A DNA stretch of 64,000 bases, from contig CANMSH010000001.1 in assembly GCA_947500525.1 (NCBI GenBank), positions 744,001-808,000 of the forward strand. Reading direction: 5' to 3'. Origin of the DNA: an uncultured Flavobacteriaceae bacterium. GTDB lineage: Bacteria > Bacteroidota > Bacteroidia > Flavobacteriales > Flavobacteriaceae. Both the position numbers and the translations under genes were made by a program. The notes under the pieces are model-generated. The model did no database searches, had not been told where the DNA came from, and worked only from the letters and a program-made list of their open reading frames with translations. This document shows, piece after piece, positions 35,859-45,436 of this stretch (positions are counted from its first letter, which is position 1; every line of letters starts with the position of its first letter).

Positions 35859-37910
35859 CTAATAGTTGATTAAATATTCAATTTTGTCTTTTACTTTTTG
35901 TGTCGACGGAATCATAGTTTCTTCCAATGTTGAGTTTAATGGGATAGCTGGCATGTTTTCGCTGCCAATTGTAAGTACGGGTGCATCCAAATACTGAAAA
36001 CATGTTTCTTGAATTTTACCTGCTAATGCGCGAGCGAAACTGTTGTTTGAAGGTTCCTCGGTGACGACTAAGCATTTACCCGTTTTCTTAACGGATTTCA
36101 TTACCGTTTCTTCATCTAATGGAAATAACGTTCTTAAATCAATAACTTCGATTTGATCTGTCATCCCTAATAATGACGAAGCGTTCATTGCCCAGTGCAC
36201 ACCCATTCCGTAGGTCACAATAGTTAAGGTTTCAACACTTTCTTGTTGCCATATTTCCTGTAATACCCATGCTTTTCCGAAAGGCAAAACATAATCTTCA
36301 TCTGGTTCAATAGAAGTAGCTCCCTGAGTACCTTTTACTTTACTCCAATATAGACCTTTATGTTCTAAAATTACTACCGGATTTGGATCGTAATAAGCAG
36401 CTTTCATGAGTCCTTTTAAATCTGCCCCATTACTTGGATACGCTATTTTTATACCTCGAATATTTGTAAGTACGCTCTCTACAGAAGATGAATGGTAGGG
36501 CCCACCACTTCCATAAGCACCAATTGGAACACGTAGAATCATACTTACTGGCCATTTTCCATTGGATAGATAGCAACTTCGACTTACCTCGGTGAACAAT
36601 TGATTCAATCCGGGCCAAATATAATCGGCAAATTGAACTTCAACTATAGGTTTGAGACCCACGGCACTCATACCCACCGTTGAACCTACAATAAATGCTT
36701 CCTGAATTGGTGTATTAAAGACGCGATCATCACCAAATTTTTGGGCGAGGGTAGCGGCTTCTCTAAAAACACCCCCAAGTCGACCACCTACATCTTGACC
36801 ATAAAGTAAACATTCTTTATGTTTTCGCATGAGTTCCTCAACGGCAAATAAAGCACAATCTACCATAACAACTTTTTCTCCCCCTTCTGGAGAGCGCACT
36901 CCTTTTTCTTCGGTAATCGGAGTTGGAATAAAATCATTAGAGAATAGGTCTGTGGGAGCGGGATCTTCTGCTTTCAAAGCCTCGGCAAAATCTGCTTTTA
37001 CTTTTGTTATTGCAGAGTTTTCTATTGTTGTTATTTCTTTTTCTGAAAACCCATTTTCTACCAATTGTCTCTTTATAACGGGGTAAGGGTCACGCGAACG
37101 AGCTTCTTCTAAGTCATCTCGATACCATTCCATTCGCACACCAGATGTATGATGATTCAACAAAGGAACCTTCGCATGCACTAAAAATGGTCTACGTTCT
37201 TTTCGTATAATATGTATTACTTTTTCTAGCGCTTCGTAACTTTCTGTGAAGTTGGCTCCATCAATTGAAATAGCGTCCAATCCATGGAAACCTTGGGCAT
37301 ATTCGAAGGCATTTTGAGCTCTAGTTTCAGCAGCATTTGCTGAAATATCCCAACCATTATCCTGCACTAAATAGAGAATTGGCATTTGCTTTAATGCGGC
37401 CATTTGAAACGCCTCTGCAATTTCTCCTTCCGTCACAGAAGCATCTCCTAGTGAACATACTACAAAAGGCAAATCTTTTAGAGAAGTATCATGTAATTTT
37501 TGCAACTCTTTGTACTGCATACCCATGGCAACGCCCGTTGCCGGTATTGCTTGCATACCTGTTGCAGATGACTGATGTGGAATTTTTGGCTTATCGTCAT
37601 CTTTCAAACTCGGATGTGAATAGTAGGAACGTCCGCCTGAAAACGGATCGTCTTTTTTTGCCAACAATTGTAACATTAAGTCATATGGTTCCATACCAAT
37701 CGACAAGAGCATTGCATCATCCCTATAATACGGGAAAGTATAATCTTGCGGTAGCAATTGCATGCCAAGGGCTATTTGAACCGCTTCATGACCACGAGAA
37801 GTGGCATGTACATATTTGGAAACTTGCTTGAAGTTTTCTTCATATAATTCGGTCATGGCCTTCGCCATACAAAGTTTAAAAAAACCTCTTTTTAATGTTT
37901 CTTTCTTCAT
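35859..37910 (-). CDS. 2-oxoacid dehydrogenase E1, fused alpha and beta subunits
   Basis: This is the thiamine-diphosphate-dependent decarboxylase of a 2-oxoacid dehydrogenase complex, with E1 alpha (residues ~1-320; ThDP motif CSLGDASVTEGEIAEAF...VQDNGWDIS) and E1 beta (residues ~350-683; LYGQDVGGRLGGVFR, NTPIQEAFIVG, RVPIGAYGSGGPYHSSS) in one chain of 683 aa. Such fusions are standard for branched-chain-type enzymes of Bacteroidota. Its stop side faces the TraB-like gene; its start overlaps the aminotransferase by 4 bases. Substrate: branched-chain 2-oxoacids by family, but see the finding on phenylpyruvate. Confidence 0.92.
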   Translation of the reverse strand: MKKETLKRGFFKLCMAKAMTELYEENFKQVSKYVHATSRGHEAVQIALGMQLLPQDYTFPYYRDDAMLLSIGMEPYDLMLQLLAKKDDPFSGGRSYYSHPSLKDDDKPKIPHQSSATGMQAIPATGVAMGMQYKELQKLHDTSLKDLPFVVCSLGDASVTEGEIAEAFQMAALKQMPILYLVQDNGWDISANAAETRAQNAFEYAQGFHGLDAISIDGANFTESYEALEKVIHIIRKERRPFLVHAKVPLLNHHTSGVRMEWYRDDLEEARSRDPYPVIKRQLVENGFSEKEITTIENSAITKVKADFAEALKAEDPAPTDLFSNDFIPTPITEEKGVRSPEGGEKVVMVDCALFAVEELMRKHKECLLYGQDVGGRLGGVFREAATLAQKFGDDRVFNTPIQEAFIVGSTVGMSAVGLKPIVEVQFADYIWPGLNQLFTEVSRSCYLSNGKWPVSMILRVPIGAYGSGGPYHSSSVESVLTNIRGIKIAYPSNGADLKGLMKAAYYDPNPVVILEHKGLYWSKVKGTQGATSIEPDEDYVLPFGKAWVLQEIWQQESVETLTIVTYGMGVHWAMNASSLLGMTDQIEVIDLRTLFPLDEETVMKSVKKTGKCLVVTEEPSNNSFARALAGKIQETCFQYLDAPVLTIGSENMPAIPLNSTLEETMIPSTQKVKDKIEYLINY

Positions 37911-38977
37911 GAAGCTACTTCTTTTTCAATCTTGGTCATCCAACCAAATGTATCTTCTTGTTTCCCTGTTTTAATAGCATTTAGAGTATCATTAACTTCA
38001 AGACCAACTGGACTTTCATTTGAAACGTGAATGATTTCATTGTGCATGCCAATTTCTTGGATATATGCTATCCCCACTGCCGTACCTGTGCCAAAAGCTT
38101 CTTCTAAAGTGCCATTTGAGGCAGCTTCTTTTATTTCATCAATTGTGATAGCCCGTTCTATGACTTCATAACCTTTATCTTTCAAAATATCAATAACACT
38201 CATTCTCGTAATACCATCTAATATGGCACCATCTCGTTTTGGTGTGATCATTTCTCCATTTATTTTGAAAAAAATGTTCATCGTTCCAACTTCCTGAATG
38301 TATTTATGTTCAACGGCGTCTAACCACAATACCTGATCATAACCTTTTGCCTTTGCTAATTCAGTTGGGCGAATGGCTGCCGCATAATTACCCGCGGCTT
38401 TTGCCTCCCCTGTGCCACCTTCGGCGGCTCTGATATAGTTGGTTTCTGCAAATAGTTTGATACGTTTTGTAAAAAACGGACCAGAAGGCGAAGCCATGAT
38501 AATAAATTTATAGTGGGTCGCAGCGCGCATTCCTATGAAAGGTTCATCTGCGTACATGAAAGGACGCAAATACAGGGCACTTCCTTCTTGTGGAGGAATC
38601 CAATTTCTTTCTATATCGACCAAGTGTTTTAAACCTTCAACAAATAAATCTTCAGGAAACAAAGGCATACCCATTCTTTCGGCACTAAAATTGAGACGAG
38701 CTGCATTCTTATCTGGACGAAAAAGCATCGGAGTACCATTGCTGTCAACAGTTGCTTTCATTCCTTCAAAAATGGCTTGACCATAATGTAAAGCCATAGC
38801 AGCAGGATGGGTTGGTATTAAAGCTAACGGTTCAATTCTCGGATTCGTCCAAGCACCATTTTCATACTCACAAATGAACATGTGATCAGTAAAAGTGGTT
38901 CCTAAAGGGATGTTATCAAAATCTAAGGTGGTCGCTTTTGAGTTTGTAACTTTATTAAAGTGTATATTATATGACAT
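37907..38977 (-). CDS. ilvE: Branched-chain amino acid aminotransferase (class IV PLP)
   Basis: A PLP enzyme, 356 aa, of the mitochondrial/BCAT2-like type: YGQAIFEGMKA near the start, the PLP-binding Lys in VEHKYIQEVGTMNIFF (residue ~230), and GAILDGITRMSVIDI and EEAFGTGTAVGIA in the C-terminal half. It makes 2-oxoacids from Val, Leu and Ile, with some members accepting Phe. It sits between the E2 and E1 genes, so the operon pairs transamination with oxidative decarboxylation and points to degradation rather than synthesis. Confidence 0.9.
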   Translation of the reverse strand: MSYNIHFNKVTNSKATTLDFDNIPLGTTFTDHMFICEYENGAWTNPRIEPLALIPTHPAAMALHYGQAIFEGMKATVDSNGTPMLFRPDKNAARLNFSAERMGMPLFPEDLFVEGLKHLVDIERNWIPPQEGSALYLRPFMYADEPFIGMRAATHYKFIIMASPSGPFFTKRIKLFAETNYIRAAEGGTGEAKAAGNYAAAIRPTELAKAKGYDQVLWLDAVEHKYIQEVGTMNIFFKINGEMITPKRDGAILDGITRMSVIDILKDKGYEVIERAITIDEIKEAASNGTLEEAFGTGTAVGIAYIQEIGMHNEIIHVSNESPVGLEVNDTLNAIKTGKQEDTFGWMTKIEKEVAS

Positions 38978-38992
38978 TTTTATTGTTTAGTC

Positions 38993-40276
38993 TTAAATTT
39001 TTCGATTGATATCAAATTGTTCTAAATAGTCAGCAACACGCCGCACGAACGAACCGCCTAAGAAACCATCAACTACTCTATGATCAAATGATAGCGATAG
39101 ATACATCATACTTCGAATTGCAATTTCATCTCCATTTTCAGTTTCTATTACTTCTGGTCTTTTCTTTATAATTCCTAAAGCTAGAATAGCTACCTCTGGT
39201 TGATTAATAATGGGTGTTCCCATTACACTACCGAATGTTCCTACATTTGAAATAGTAAAAGTACTTCCTTTAATGTCGTCTCCCGTAAGGTTGTTTTCAT
39301 TGGCCTTTTTTGACAATACATTAACATTTGAAGCGAGTTCTTTTAAACTCTTGGTGTTGGCATTTTTTACAACAGGTACGATTAGATTTCCACTAGGTAA
39401 TGCAGTGGCCATCCCAATATTTATGTTTTCTTTTAGTATAATGTTATTTCCATCTACAGAGGCATTAATGTTCGGAAAATCTTGAACCGCTTTTGCAACT
39501 GCTTCGATAAATAAAGGAGTAAACGTAAGGCGTTCGCCATGTGTTTGTTGAAATGCAACTTTATGATTGTTTCTCCAATTTACTAAATTGGTTAAATCGG
39601 CTTCAACATAGGCGGTGACATGTGGAGATGTATGTTTCGAATATACCATATGATCTGCGATCATTTGACGCATTCTATCCATTTCAATAATTTTCCCTTC
39701 CCCTTTATCAAAGTTTAATTGAGGTATTCTATATGCAGTTGGATCTTGTTGTGTGGCAGGTTGCGCAAATTTAAAAGGACGTCCATCGTCTATGTATTGA
39801 AAAAGATCACTTTTACGAAGTCTTCCTTTAGTTCCCGTTGCCGGAATACGTGCAAGCTCCTCAAAACTAATGTGATGTTCCTTTGCTATTTTTATAATTA
39901 GGGGAGAAAAAAATTGGTTCGAATTAGAAATACTAAAAGCATTGTTCGATGGGATATCTATCGATCCTCTTTTATGTTTTTCTTTGGGTTTTTCTAGTTT
40001 GACTTCAATCGTTTTGATTTCTGGAAGATTCGTTGCTTCAGATATTTCTAATATCGCCATGACTTCTCCTACACGAACTACAGCTTTTGCTTCAAAAAGT
40101 ATTTTGGTTAAGGTACCTTGCGCGGGTGCAGGAACCTCATTATCGACTTTATCTGTAGCTACTTCCAAAATAGTATCGCCTTCTTCAAACGAATCACCTT
40201 CGGCAAATGACCAATTTATAATAGTCCCTTCGGTTATACTTTCGCCCATTTTAGGCATTTTAAGTTCGAATTTCAT
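38993..40276 (-). CDS. 2-oxoacid dehydrogenase E2 (dihydrolipoamide acyltransferase)
   Basis: This 427-aa E2 has one lipoyl domain (residues 1-77, lipoylated Lys in EVATDKVDNEV), a peripheral subunit-binding domain (~125-165, SPLIIKIAKEHHISFEELARIPATG), and a catalytic CoA acyltransferase domain ending with SFDHRVVDGFLGG (catalytic His). It transfers the acyl group to CoA for the downstream E1/aminotransferase operon. No E3 is in the window. An 18-bp palindrome almost identical to the one before paaE lies just upstream of its ATG. Confidence 0.93.
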   Translation of the reverse strand: MKFELKMPKMGESITEGTIINWSFAEGDSFEEGDTILEVATDKVDNEVPAPAQGTLTKILFEAKAVVRVGEVMAILEISEATNLPEIKTIEVKLEKPKEKHKRGSIDIPSNNAFSISNSNQFFSPLIIKIAKEHHISFEELARIPATGTKGRLRKSDLFQYIDDGRPFKFAQPATQQDPTAYRIPQLNFDKGEGKIIEMDRMRQMIADHMVYSKHTSPHVTAYVEADLTNLVNWRNNHKVAFQQTHGERLTFTPLFIEAVAKAVQDFPNINASVDGNNIILKENINIGMATALPSGNLIVPVVKNANTKSLKELASNVNVLSKKANENNLTGDDIKGSTFTISNVGTFGSVMGTPIINQPEVAILALGIIKKRPEVIETENGDEIAIRSMMYLSLSFDHRVVDGFLGGSFVRRVADYLEQFDINRKI

Positions 40277-40283
40277 TATAATG

Positions 40284-40301
40284 AACTAATGTTTGTTAGT
40301 T
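40284..40301 (-). promoter_or_regulatory. Predicted TetR-type operator before the E2-ilvE-E1 operon
   Basis: AACTAATGTTTGTTAGTT is an 18-bp inverted repeat with arms AACTAA and TTAGTT. It differs from the paaE-upstream site only in the centre (positions 7-10) and lies 8 nt after a -7-like TAAATTTA box (minus strand, 40317-40310), the same arrangement as at paaE. It starts 7 nt before the ATG of E2. Confidence 0.7.
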
Positions 40302-40314
40302 TTAATTACTAAAT

Positions 40315-40911
40315 TTATTTCTTCATAAAGTCTTGCAGTGTCTTGTAGACATCTTTTTGCATTTTTCTTTCTTCTGGCAATTCACGTAAAGGTTGAACAG
40401 TTCTAAGACTCTCATGACAATCGGCAGGCAATTGCTGATACAATTGTGTTCCTTTTGTTTTCCAAGCAATCATTTCATCACTGATTTGTTTTACAATTTT
40501 AGCTGGATTTCCAACAACTAAACTTCGGTTTGGAATAATTGTTTCAGCTTTTACAAATGACATGGCACCAACAATACATTCGTCTCCAATTTTAGCATCA
40601 TCCATAATAACAGAATTCATTCCGATAAGGCAATTACTCCCTAGATTGGCTCCATGAATAATGGCTCCATGTCCTATATGCGCGCTTTCTTGAAGAACTA
40701 TCGACTTACCAGGAAACATATGCACAGTACAGTTTTCTTGTACATTTACGCCATCTTCTAATATAATTTGCCCCCAATCACCACGAATGGCTGCGCCAGG
40801 GCCTATATAACAGTGTTTGCCAATGATAACATTACCAGTTACGGCGGCTAGAGGGTGTACGAAACTTGTTTCGTGAACCACAGGTATATATCCTTTAAAG
40901 GCGTAAATCAT
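40315..40911 (-). CDS. paaY: PaaY-like hexapeptide-repeat (gamma-carbonic anhydrase-type) protein
   Basis: A 198-aa left-handed beta-helix protein with hexapeptide repeats (GNVIIGKHCYIGPGAAIRGD, ESAHIGHGAIIHGANLGSNCLIG), three candidate zinc-binding His residues as in gamma-carbonic anhydrases, and a C-terminal helix (ERKMQKDVYKTLQDFM). PaaY is a thioesterase described as relieving inhibitory CoA esters in the phenylacetate pathway. It is the last gene of the paa operon, 1 nt after the paaF-like gene. Confidence 0.88.
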   Translation of the reverse strand: MIYAFKGYIPVVHETSFVHPLAAVTGNVIIGKHCYIGPGAAIRGDWGQIILEDGVNVQENCTVHMFPGKSIVLQESAHIGHGAIIHGANLGSNCLIGMNSVIMDDAKIGDECIVGAMSFVKAETIIPNRSLVVGNPAKIVKQISDEMIAWKTKGTQLYQQLPADCHESLRTVQPLRELPEERKMQKDVYKTLQDFMKK

Positions 40912-40912
40912 T

Positions 40913-41665
40913 TTATTTAAATCCTTTCAATTTTTCTTTCGTGAATTCACTCAGCACCAATCGACCACTAATTTGAGCTCGTTCGGCTAATAAGTTATCC
41001 CAATGATCGGTGCCTTGCCAAAATATTTTTTTCATTTCCAACATGGCTTCTACATTATATGAACATAAATGTTCGGCAGTCGTTTTTACCGCTTCATCTA
41101 GTTCTTCGTTACTTTCATAAACATGTGTAAATAATCCTTTTTGTTTCGCCCATTCAGCCGGGTAAAATGTATTTGCATCAATAGCAATTTGCGACATGCC
41201 ACTTAACCCAATTTTGCGCTCAATAGCTGGGCCTACCACAAAAGGTCCGATACCAATATTCAGTTCACTTAACTTAATCGCAGCATATTTCGAAGCCATA
41301 CAATAATCGGTCGAAGCGGCTAAACCAACGCCACCACCAACGGTTTTTCCTTGGATACGTCCAATAATAAACTTAGGGCATTTTCGCATGGCGTTTATGA
41401 CGTTTGCAAAACCAGAAAAGAATATTTTTCCGGTGGCTTCATCATTGATATTTATAAGTTCTTTGAAACTTGCTCCTGCACAAAAAGTTCTATCTTTTCC
41501 GCTTTTTAAAACAATTACCTTAATGTCATTATTGGTGCCTGCATTCGTAATTGTTTGGGCCAATTCGGCCAATAAATTGCCTGGCAGTGAATTGTGAGCA
41601 GGATGAAAAAACTCTATATATCCTACTTCATTTATAATGTCTATTTTAACGTACGGTTCGCTCAT
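40913..41665 (-). CDS. Enoyl-CoA hydratase/isomerase, PaaF-like
   Basis: This 250-aa crotonase-fold protein has the CoA-binding/oxyanion segments FCAGASFKELI and GKTVGGGVGLAASTD and the C-terminal ELNIGIGPFVVG. It lies in the paa operon between paaZ and paaY and is the second crotonase of the cluster, after PaaG. The expected role is hydration of 2,3-dehydroadipyl-CoA (PaaF), but the Glu/Asp residues of the active site cannot be assigned with certainty, so no symbol is given. Confidence 0.8.
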   Translation of the reverse strand: MSEPYVKIDIINEVGYIEFFHPAHNSLPGNLLAELAQTITNAGTNNDIKVIVLKSGKDRTFCAGASFKELININDEATGKIFFSGFANVINAMRKCPKFIIGRIQGKTVGGGVGLAASTDYCMASKYAAIKLSELNIGIGPFVVGPAIERKIGLSGMSQIAIDANTFYPAEWAKQKGLFTHVYESNEELDEAVKTTAEHLCSYNVEAMLEMKKIFWQGTDHWDNLLAERAQISGRLVLSEFTKEKLKGFK

Positions 41666-41674
41666 TTTATATTT

Positions 41675-44173
41675 CTAAATCAGTCCGAATTGTTCGAAGT
41701 GATGGTTTAAATGTTTTCTTTCTAGTAAATAAGATTCGTATCTGTTTAATTCCCCAAAAACAAGATTCTTGACGATGGCATTTGGGTTCTCTTTGAAGAA
41801 TTCAATGTATTTTTCTCTTTGCTCTTTAAATTTATGAATTGCTGTTGACAAATCGGGATACTTTAAATCATCTAAGGTATCTTTTTCTAAAAGAGGAAAG
41901 TTAGAGTTCTTTGGAAACGATCTATAGTTATACAGACTATGATGCACTTTTTCTAAGATTTTTTCGGGAGTTGCAATTTCGAAATCCTGAATTTCTCCAG
42001 AGGCTATTTTGTATGTATACTCGAGATGTTCAAGCATATGCTGAGGTGTCATAATACCCCATTTAGGTTTCATATCAACAGTCAGTTTTTGTAAACATTC
42101 TTCAATTTTATCGGCTGTCATTTCAACGAAGGTTTCTTGTTTTTTTTGTACCATTGTTAAAATGGTAGCAATTGCAACTAATTCATCTTCTGCATCAAAG
42201 ACCTCAACAAACCATTTTACAATACCACTTGGGTGTTCTGCAGAAGCTACATCTCGATCTACTTTTTGCTTACAGGTAAGACGAACATAAACGGTGTCGT
42301 TGTGATATAATGGGCGTAAAAATCGACATTCTTCAAGTCCGTAATTTGCCGATACGGGTCCTTTATTAGGATATACGAATAATCCTGCGGCAGCAGAAAT
42401 GATGAAATATCCATGTGCCGTTCTTTTTTCAAAGATACTTCCGTCTAATGAGGTAATGTCAGTGTGGGCATAAAAATGATCCCAAGTGACATTTGCAAAA
42501 TTAATAATATCGGTATCTGTGAATGTTCTCTTATGCGTTTTTAATGACATACCAGGTTCAATATCTTCCCAATGATATTTGAAAGGGTGTTGTTCTGCTT
42601 CCTTGTATTTGGCATTAGGTTGATAAATACCTGTGATTTCTGTTAAAGTAGTAGGAGAACCTTGAATTGCGGTACGCTGTAAGTAATGTTTAATACCACG
42701 CATGCCACCCATTTCTTCACCACCTCCTGCGCGTCCTGGACCACCATGAACTAAACTCGGTAGGGGAGAGCCATGACCTGTACTTTCTTTGGCACTTTCT
42801 CTATTTAAGACTAATATTCTGCCATGGTGACTAGCAGTATTCACTACATATTCTTTAGCAATTTTATCATCGTTTGTGGCTATTGAAGAAACGAGTGAAC
42901 CTTTACCCATTTGTGCTAATATAATTGCTTCTTCTAAATTTTTATATGGCATGATGGTGCTTACCGGTCCAAACGCTTCGCGTTCATGAATTATAGTGTT
43001 TTCGAAAGGACGATCTGCCCGCAATAAAATTGGACTTATAAAGGCGCCTTTGCTAGCATCGGCACCAATTGTTTCAATACTGTCTAAATTGCCATATACA
43101 ATCTGTGCTTCTTTTGAGAGATCATTCACAGAATCTTTAACTGCTTGTACTTGTTGTTTACTTACTAATGATCCCATCCGTACTTCTTTTAAACGCGGAT
43201 CGCCAATAGTGATTTTATCTAATGATTTACCCAATGCAATTTGAACATTTTCGACCAATTTTTCGGGAACAATAATTCTTCTTATTGCAGTACATTTTTG
43301 ACCTGCTTTTACGGTCATTTCTTTTCTAACTTCCTTGATAAAAAGATCAAATTCAGGAGTTCCTGGCACGGCATCTTCACCAAGTATAGAAGCATTTAAC
43401 GAATCAGCTTCCATAGTAAAGGGTACTGCTTCTTGAATGATTCTTGGGTGTGCTTTTAGTAATCTTCCTGTAACTGCCGAACCGGTGAAAGTGACGACAT
43501 CTTGAGATTCTACTGTATCTAAAATAGTACGCACTGTACCATTAATAATTTGCAGGGCACCCTCGGGTAATATACCCGAATTGATAATTTCTCGTGCCAC
43601 CGCCTCCGCCAAATACGAAGAAGATGGTGCAGGTAAAACGACTGCCGGTACACCGGCCATCCAGTTCACCGCACATTTTTCTAACATTCCCCAAACAGGG
43701 AAATTAAAAGCATTGATATGTACCGCGACCCCCTTTTTAGGAACCATAATATGATGTGCCATAAACCGCCCTCCACGAGATAGGTCAATAGGATCACCCT
43801 CTACATGATAGGGTTGATTTGGGAATAATTTACGTAAAGAAGCATTGGCAAACAAGTTTCCAAAACCACCTTCAATGTCTATCCAACTATCTACTTTTGT
43901 AGCACCTGTACGATAACTTAATTCGTAAAAATCGTTTTTTCTTTTGGTAAGATATAATGCCAATTTCTTTAACATATTACCGCGTTCTTGAAAAGTCATT
44001 TTTCGAAGGATCTCTCCGCCTTTTGTTCTTCCGTATTGAAGAATTTCAGGAATGTCAAGACCCTCGATAGCAACACTTGTAAAAGCTTCGCCAGTAATAG
44101 CGTCAAGTATGGGCATTCCCTCTTCTTTACCGCTTGTCCAATTTCCTTGAACGTAATGTTGTATTTTCTTCAT
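41675..44173 (-). CDS. paaZ: PaaZ oxepin-CoA hydrolase/aldehyde dehydrogenase with C-terminal DUF1569-like domain
   Basis: The bifunctional ring-opening enzyme. An aldehyde dehydrogenase domain (residues ~1-515; FTMEADSLNASIL Glu, VKAGQKCTAIRR catalytic Cys) is followed by an R-hydratase (MaoC) domain (~530-670; WDHFYAHTDITSLDGSIF with catalytic Asp/His). It then continues for ~159 residues with MTPQHMLEHLEYTYKIASGE and FGELNRYESYLLERKHLNHH, which looks like DUF1569/DinB-like. Total 832 aa versus ~680 for E. coli PaaZ. The ATG at 44173 is preferred over a TTG at 44182. Confidence 0.92.
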   Translation of the reverse strand: MKKIQHYVQGNWTSGKEEGMPILDAITGEAFTSVAIEGLDIPEILQYGRTKGGEILRKMTFQERGNMLKKLALYLTKRKNDFYELSYRTGATKVDSWIDIEGGFGNLFANASLRKLFPNQPYHVEGDPIDLSRGGRFMAHHIMVPKKGVAVHINAFNFPVWGMLEKCAVNWMAGVPAVVLPAPSSSYLAEAVAREIINSGILPEGALQIINGTVRTILDTVESQDVVTFTGSAVTGRLLKAHPRIIQEAVPFTMEADSLNASILGEDAVPGTPEFDLFIKEVRKEMTVKAGQKCTAIRRIIVPEKLVENVQIALGKSLDKITIGDPRLKEVRMGSLVSKQQVQAVKDSVNDLSKEAQIVYGNLDSIETIGADASKGAFISPILLRADRPFENTIIHEREAFGPVSTIMPYKNLEEAIILAQMGKGSLVSSIATNDDKIAKEYVVNTASHHGRILVLNRESAKESTGHGSPLPSLVHGGPGRAGGGEEMGGMRGIKHYLQRTAIQGSPTTLTEITGIYQPNAKYKEAEQHPFKYHWEDIEPGMSLKTHKRTFTDTDIINFANVTWDHFYAHTDITSLDGSIFEKRTAHGYFIISAAAGLFVYPNKGPVSANYGLEECRFLRPLYHNDTVYVRLTCKQKVDRDVASAEHPSGIVKWFVEVFDAEDELVAIATILTMVQKKQETFVEMTADKIEECLQKLTVDMKPKWGIMTPQHMLEHLEYTYKIASGEIQDFEIATPEKILEKVHHSLYNYRSFPKNSNFPLLEKDTLDDLKYPDLSTAIHKFKEQREKYIEFFKENPNAIVKNLVFGELNRYESYLLERKHLNHHFEQFGLI

Positions 44174-44182
44174 ACTTTTCAA

Positions 44183-44214
44183 TTGAGACCTCTCAACTCC
44201 GCTTGAGGTGACAT
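44183..44214. repeat. Intercistronic inverted-repeat element between paaJ and paaZ
   Basis: TTGAGACCTCTCAA (44183-44196) is an inverted repeat with a 2-nt centre; CTCAACTCCGCTTGAG overlaps it as a second stem, ending GGTGACAT. The CAACTCCGCTTGAGGTGACA part resembles a widespread short interspersed repeat of flavobacteria. It lies wholly in the 44-nt gap between two paa genes. Confidence 0.5.
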
Positions 44215-44217
44215 CTG

Positions 44218-45432
44218 TTATAAATTTACATTTTCAATAATGGCAGCATAGCCTTGCCCAACGCCTATACACATTGTTACTAGTGCATATTTTTTATTTT
44301 GTTCTTGCAATTCTAAGGCTGCAGAGTAAGCGATTCTTGTTCCTGTTACTCCTAGTGGATGTCCTATTGCAACAGAACCTCCATTTGGATTCAATCTTGG
44401 GTCGTTGTCTTTCAATCCCCATGCTCGTGTACATGCCAGCGCTTGAGCAGCAAAAGCCTCATTAAGCTCAATAACATCCATATCATCCATAGTCAATCCA
44501 GCCTTTTCTAATGCTTTATTAGAAGCTTGTACAGGACCAATTCCCATAATTTTTGGCTCTACACCGACTACGGCAGAACTTACAATTCTTGCCAATGGTT
44601 TTAGATTGTATTTTTTTACGGCATCGTCCGAAGCAATAATTGTTGCTGCTGCGCCATCGTTTAATCCTGAAGAATTTCCTGCTGTTACGCTTCCTCCTTC
44701 TTTTTTAAAAGCTGCTCTTAATTTTCCTAATACTTCTAATGATGTATTTGGTTTTACAAACTCATCTTTTGAAAACTGAATTGGATCTTTTTTGCGTTGT
44801 GGTATTTCAACAGTTACAATTTCTTTTGCCAGACGTCCATTTTCTTGCGCTTTCGATGCTTTCATTTGACTCCAATGAGCAAACATATCTTGGTCTTCAC
44901 GAGAGATATTGTATTTTTCAACAAGATTTTCTGCCGTATTACCCATACCATCTGTACCATATAATTCATGCATTTTTGGGTTTACAAAACGCCATCCAAA
45001 AGTAGAGTCGTACATCTTAGAATCACCTCCAAATGCTGTGGAGGGTTTTGCCATCACGTATGGCCCTCGCGTCATGTTTTCGACACCTCCAGAAATAAAG
45101 AGATCTCCATCACCAGCTTTGATTGCGCGATTGGCATGAATGATGGCAGATAATCCTGAACTGCATAACCTATTCACGGTTTCTCCTGGAACTGTAAAGG
45201 GTAATCCTGCTAATAATAAGGACATACGCGCAACATTTCTATTATCTTCTCCTGCTTGATTGGCGCAGCCCATAATGACATCATCATAAGCTTCCTTCGG
45301 TATATTTGGATTTCGTTTTACGATTTCTTCAATTACGATTGCTCCTAAATCATCTGTGCGAACAGCTGATAAGGTTCCTTTATAATTTCCAATGGGTGTT
45401 CTAATACCGTCTATAATATATGCGTCTTTCAT
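44218..45432 (-). CDS. paaJ: Acetyl-CoA acyltransferase (3-oxoadipyl-CoA/3-oxo-5,6-dehydrosuberyl-CoA thiolase)
   Basis: A 404-aa thiolase with the catalytic Cys in TVNRLCSSGLSAI (~residue 90), the His in SVAIGHPLGVTG, and the second Cys in VTMCIGVGQG. PaaJ cleaves the two 3-oxoacyl-CoA intermediates of the phenylacetate pathway to acetyl-CoA and succinyl-CoA. It lies 4 nt after the thioesterase gene within the paa operon. Confidence 0.93.
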   Translation of the reverse strand: MKDAYIIDGIRTPIGNYKGTLSAVRTDDLGAIVIEEIVKRNPNIPKEAYDDVIMGCANQAGEDNRNVARMSLLLAGLPFTVPGETVNRLCSSGLSAIIHANRAIKAGDGDLFISGGVENMTRGPYVMAKPSTAFGGDSKMYDSTFGWRFVNPKMHELYGTDGMGNTAENLVEKYNISREDQDMFAHWSQMKASKAQENGRLAKEIVTVEIPQRKKDPIQFSKDEFVKPNTSLEVLGKLRAAFKKEGGSVTAGNSSGLNDGAAATIIASDDAVKKYNLKPLARIVSSAVVGVEPKIMGIGPVQASNKALEKAGLTMDDMDVIELNEAFAAQALACTRAWGLKDNDPRLNPNGGSVAIGHPLGVTGTRIAYSAALELQEQNKKYALVTMCIGVGQGYAAIIENVNL

Positions 45433-45436
45433 AATT

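Noticed and set aside
37337..37831. 164-codon open frame on the plus strand inside the E1 gene
   Set aside because: It is wholly antisense to the strongly conserved E1 alpha region, with no recognisable domain.
41675..42150. PaaZ tail as a separate downstream gene fused by a sequencing frameshift
   Set aside because: The frame is continuous from the MaoC domain into the tail and no stop or second start with a ribosome-binding-like site is seen, so a true fusion is the simpler reading.
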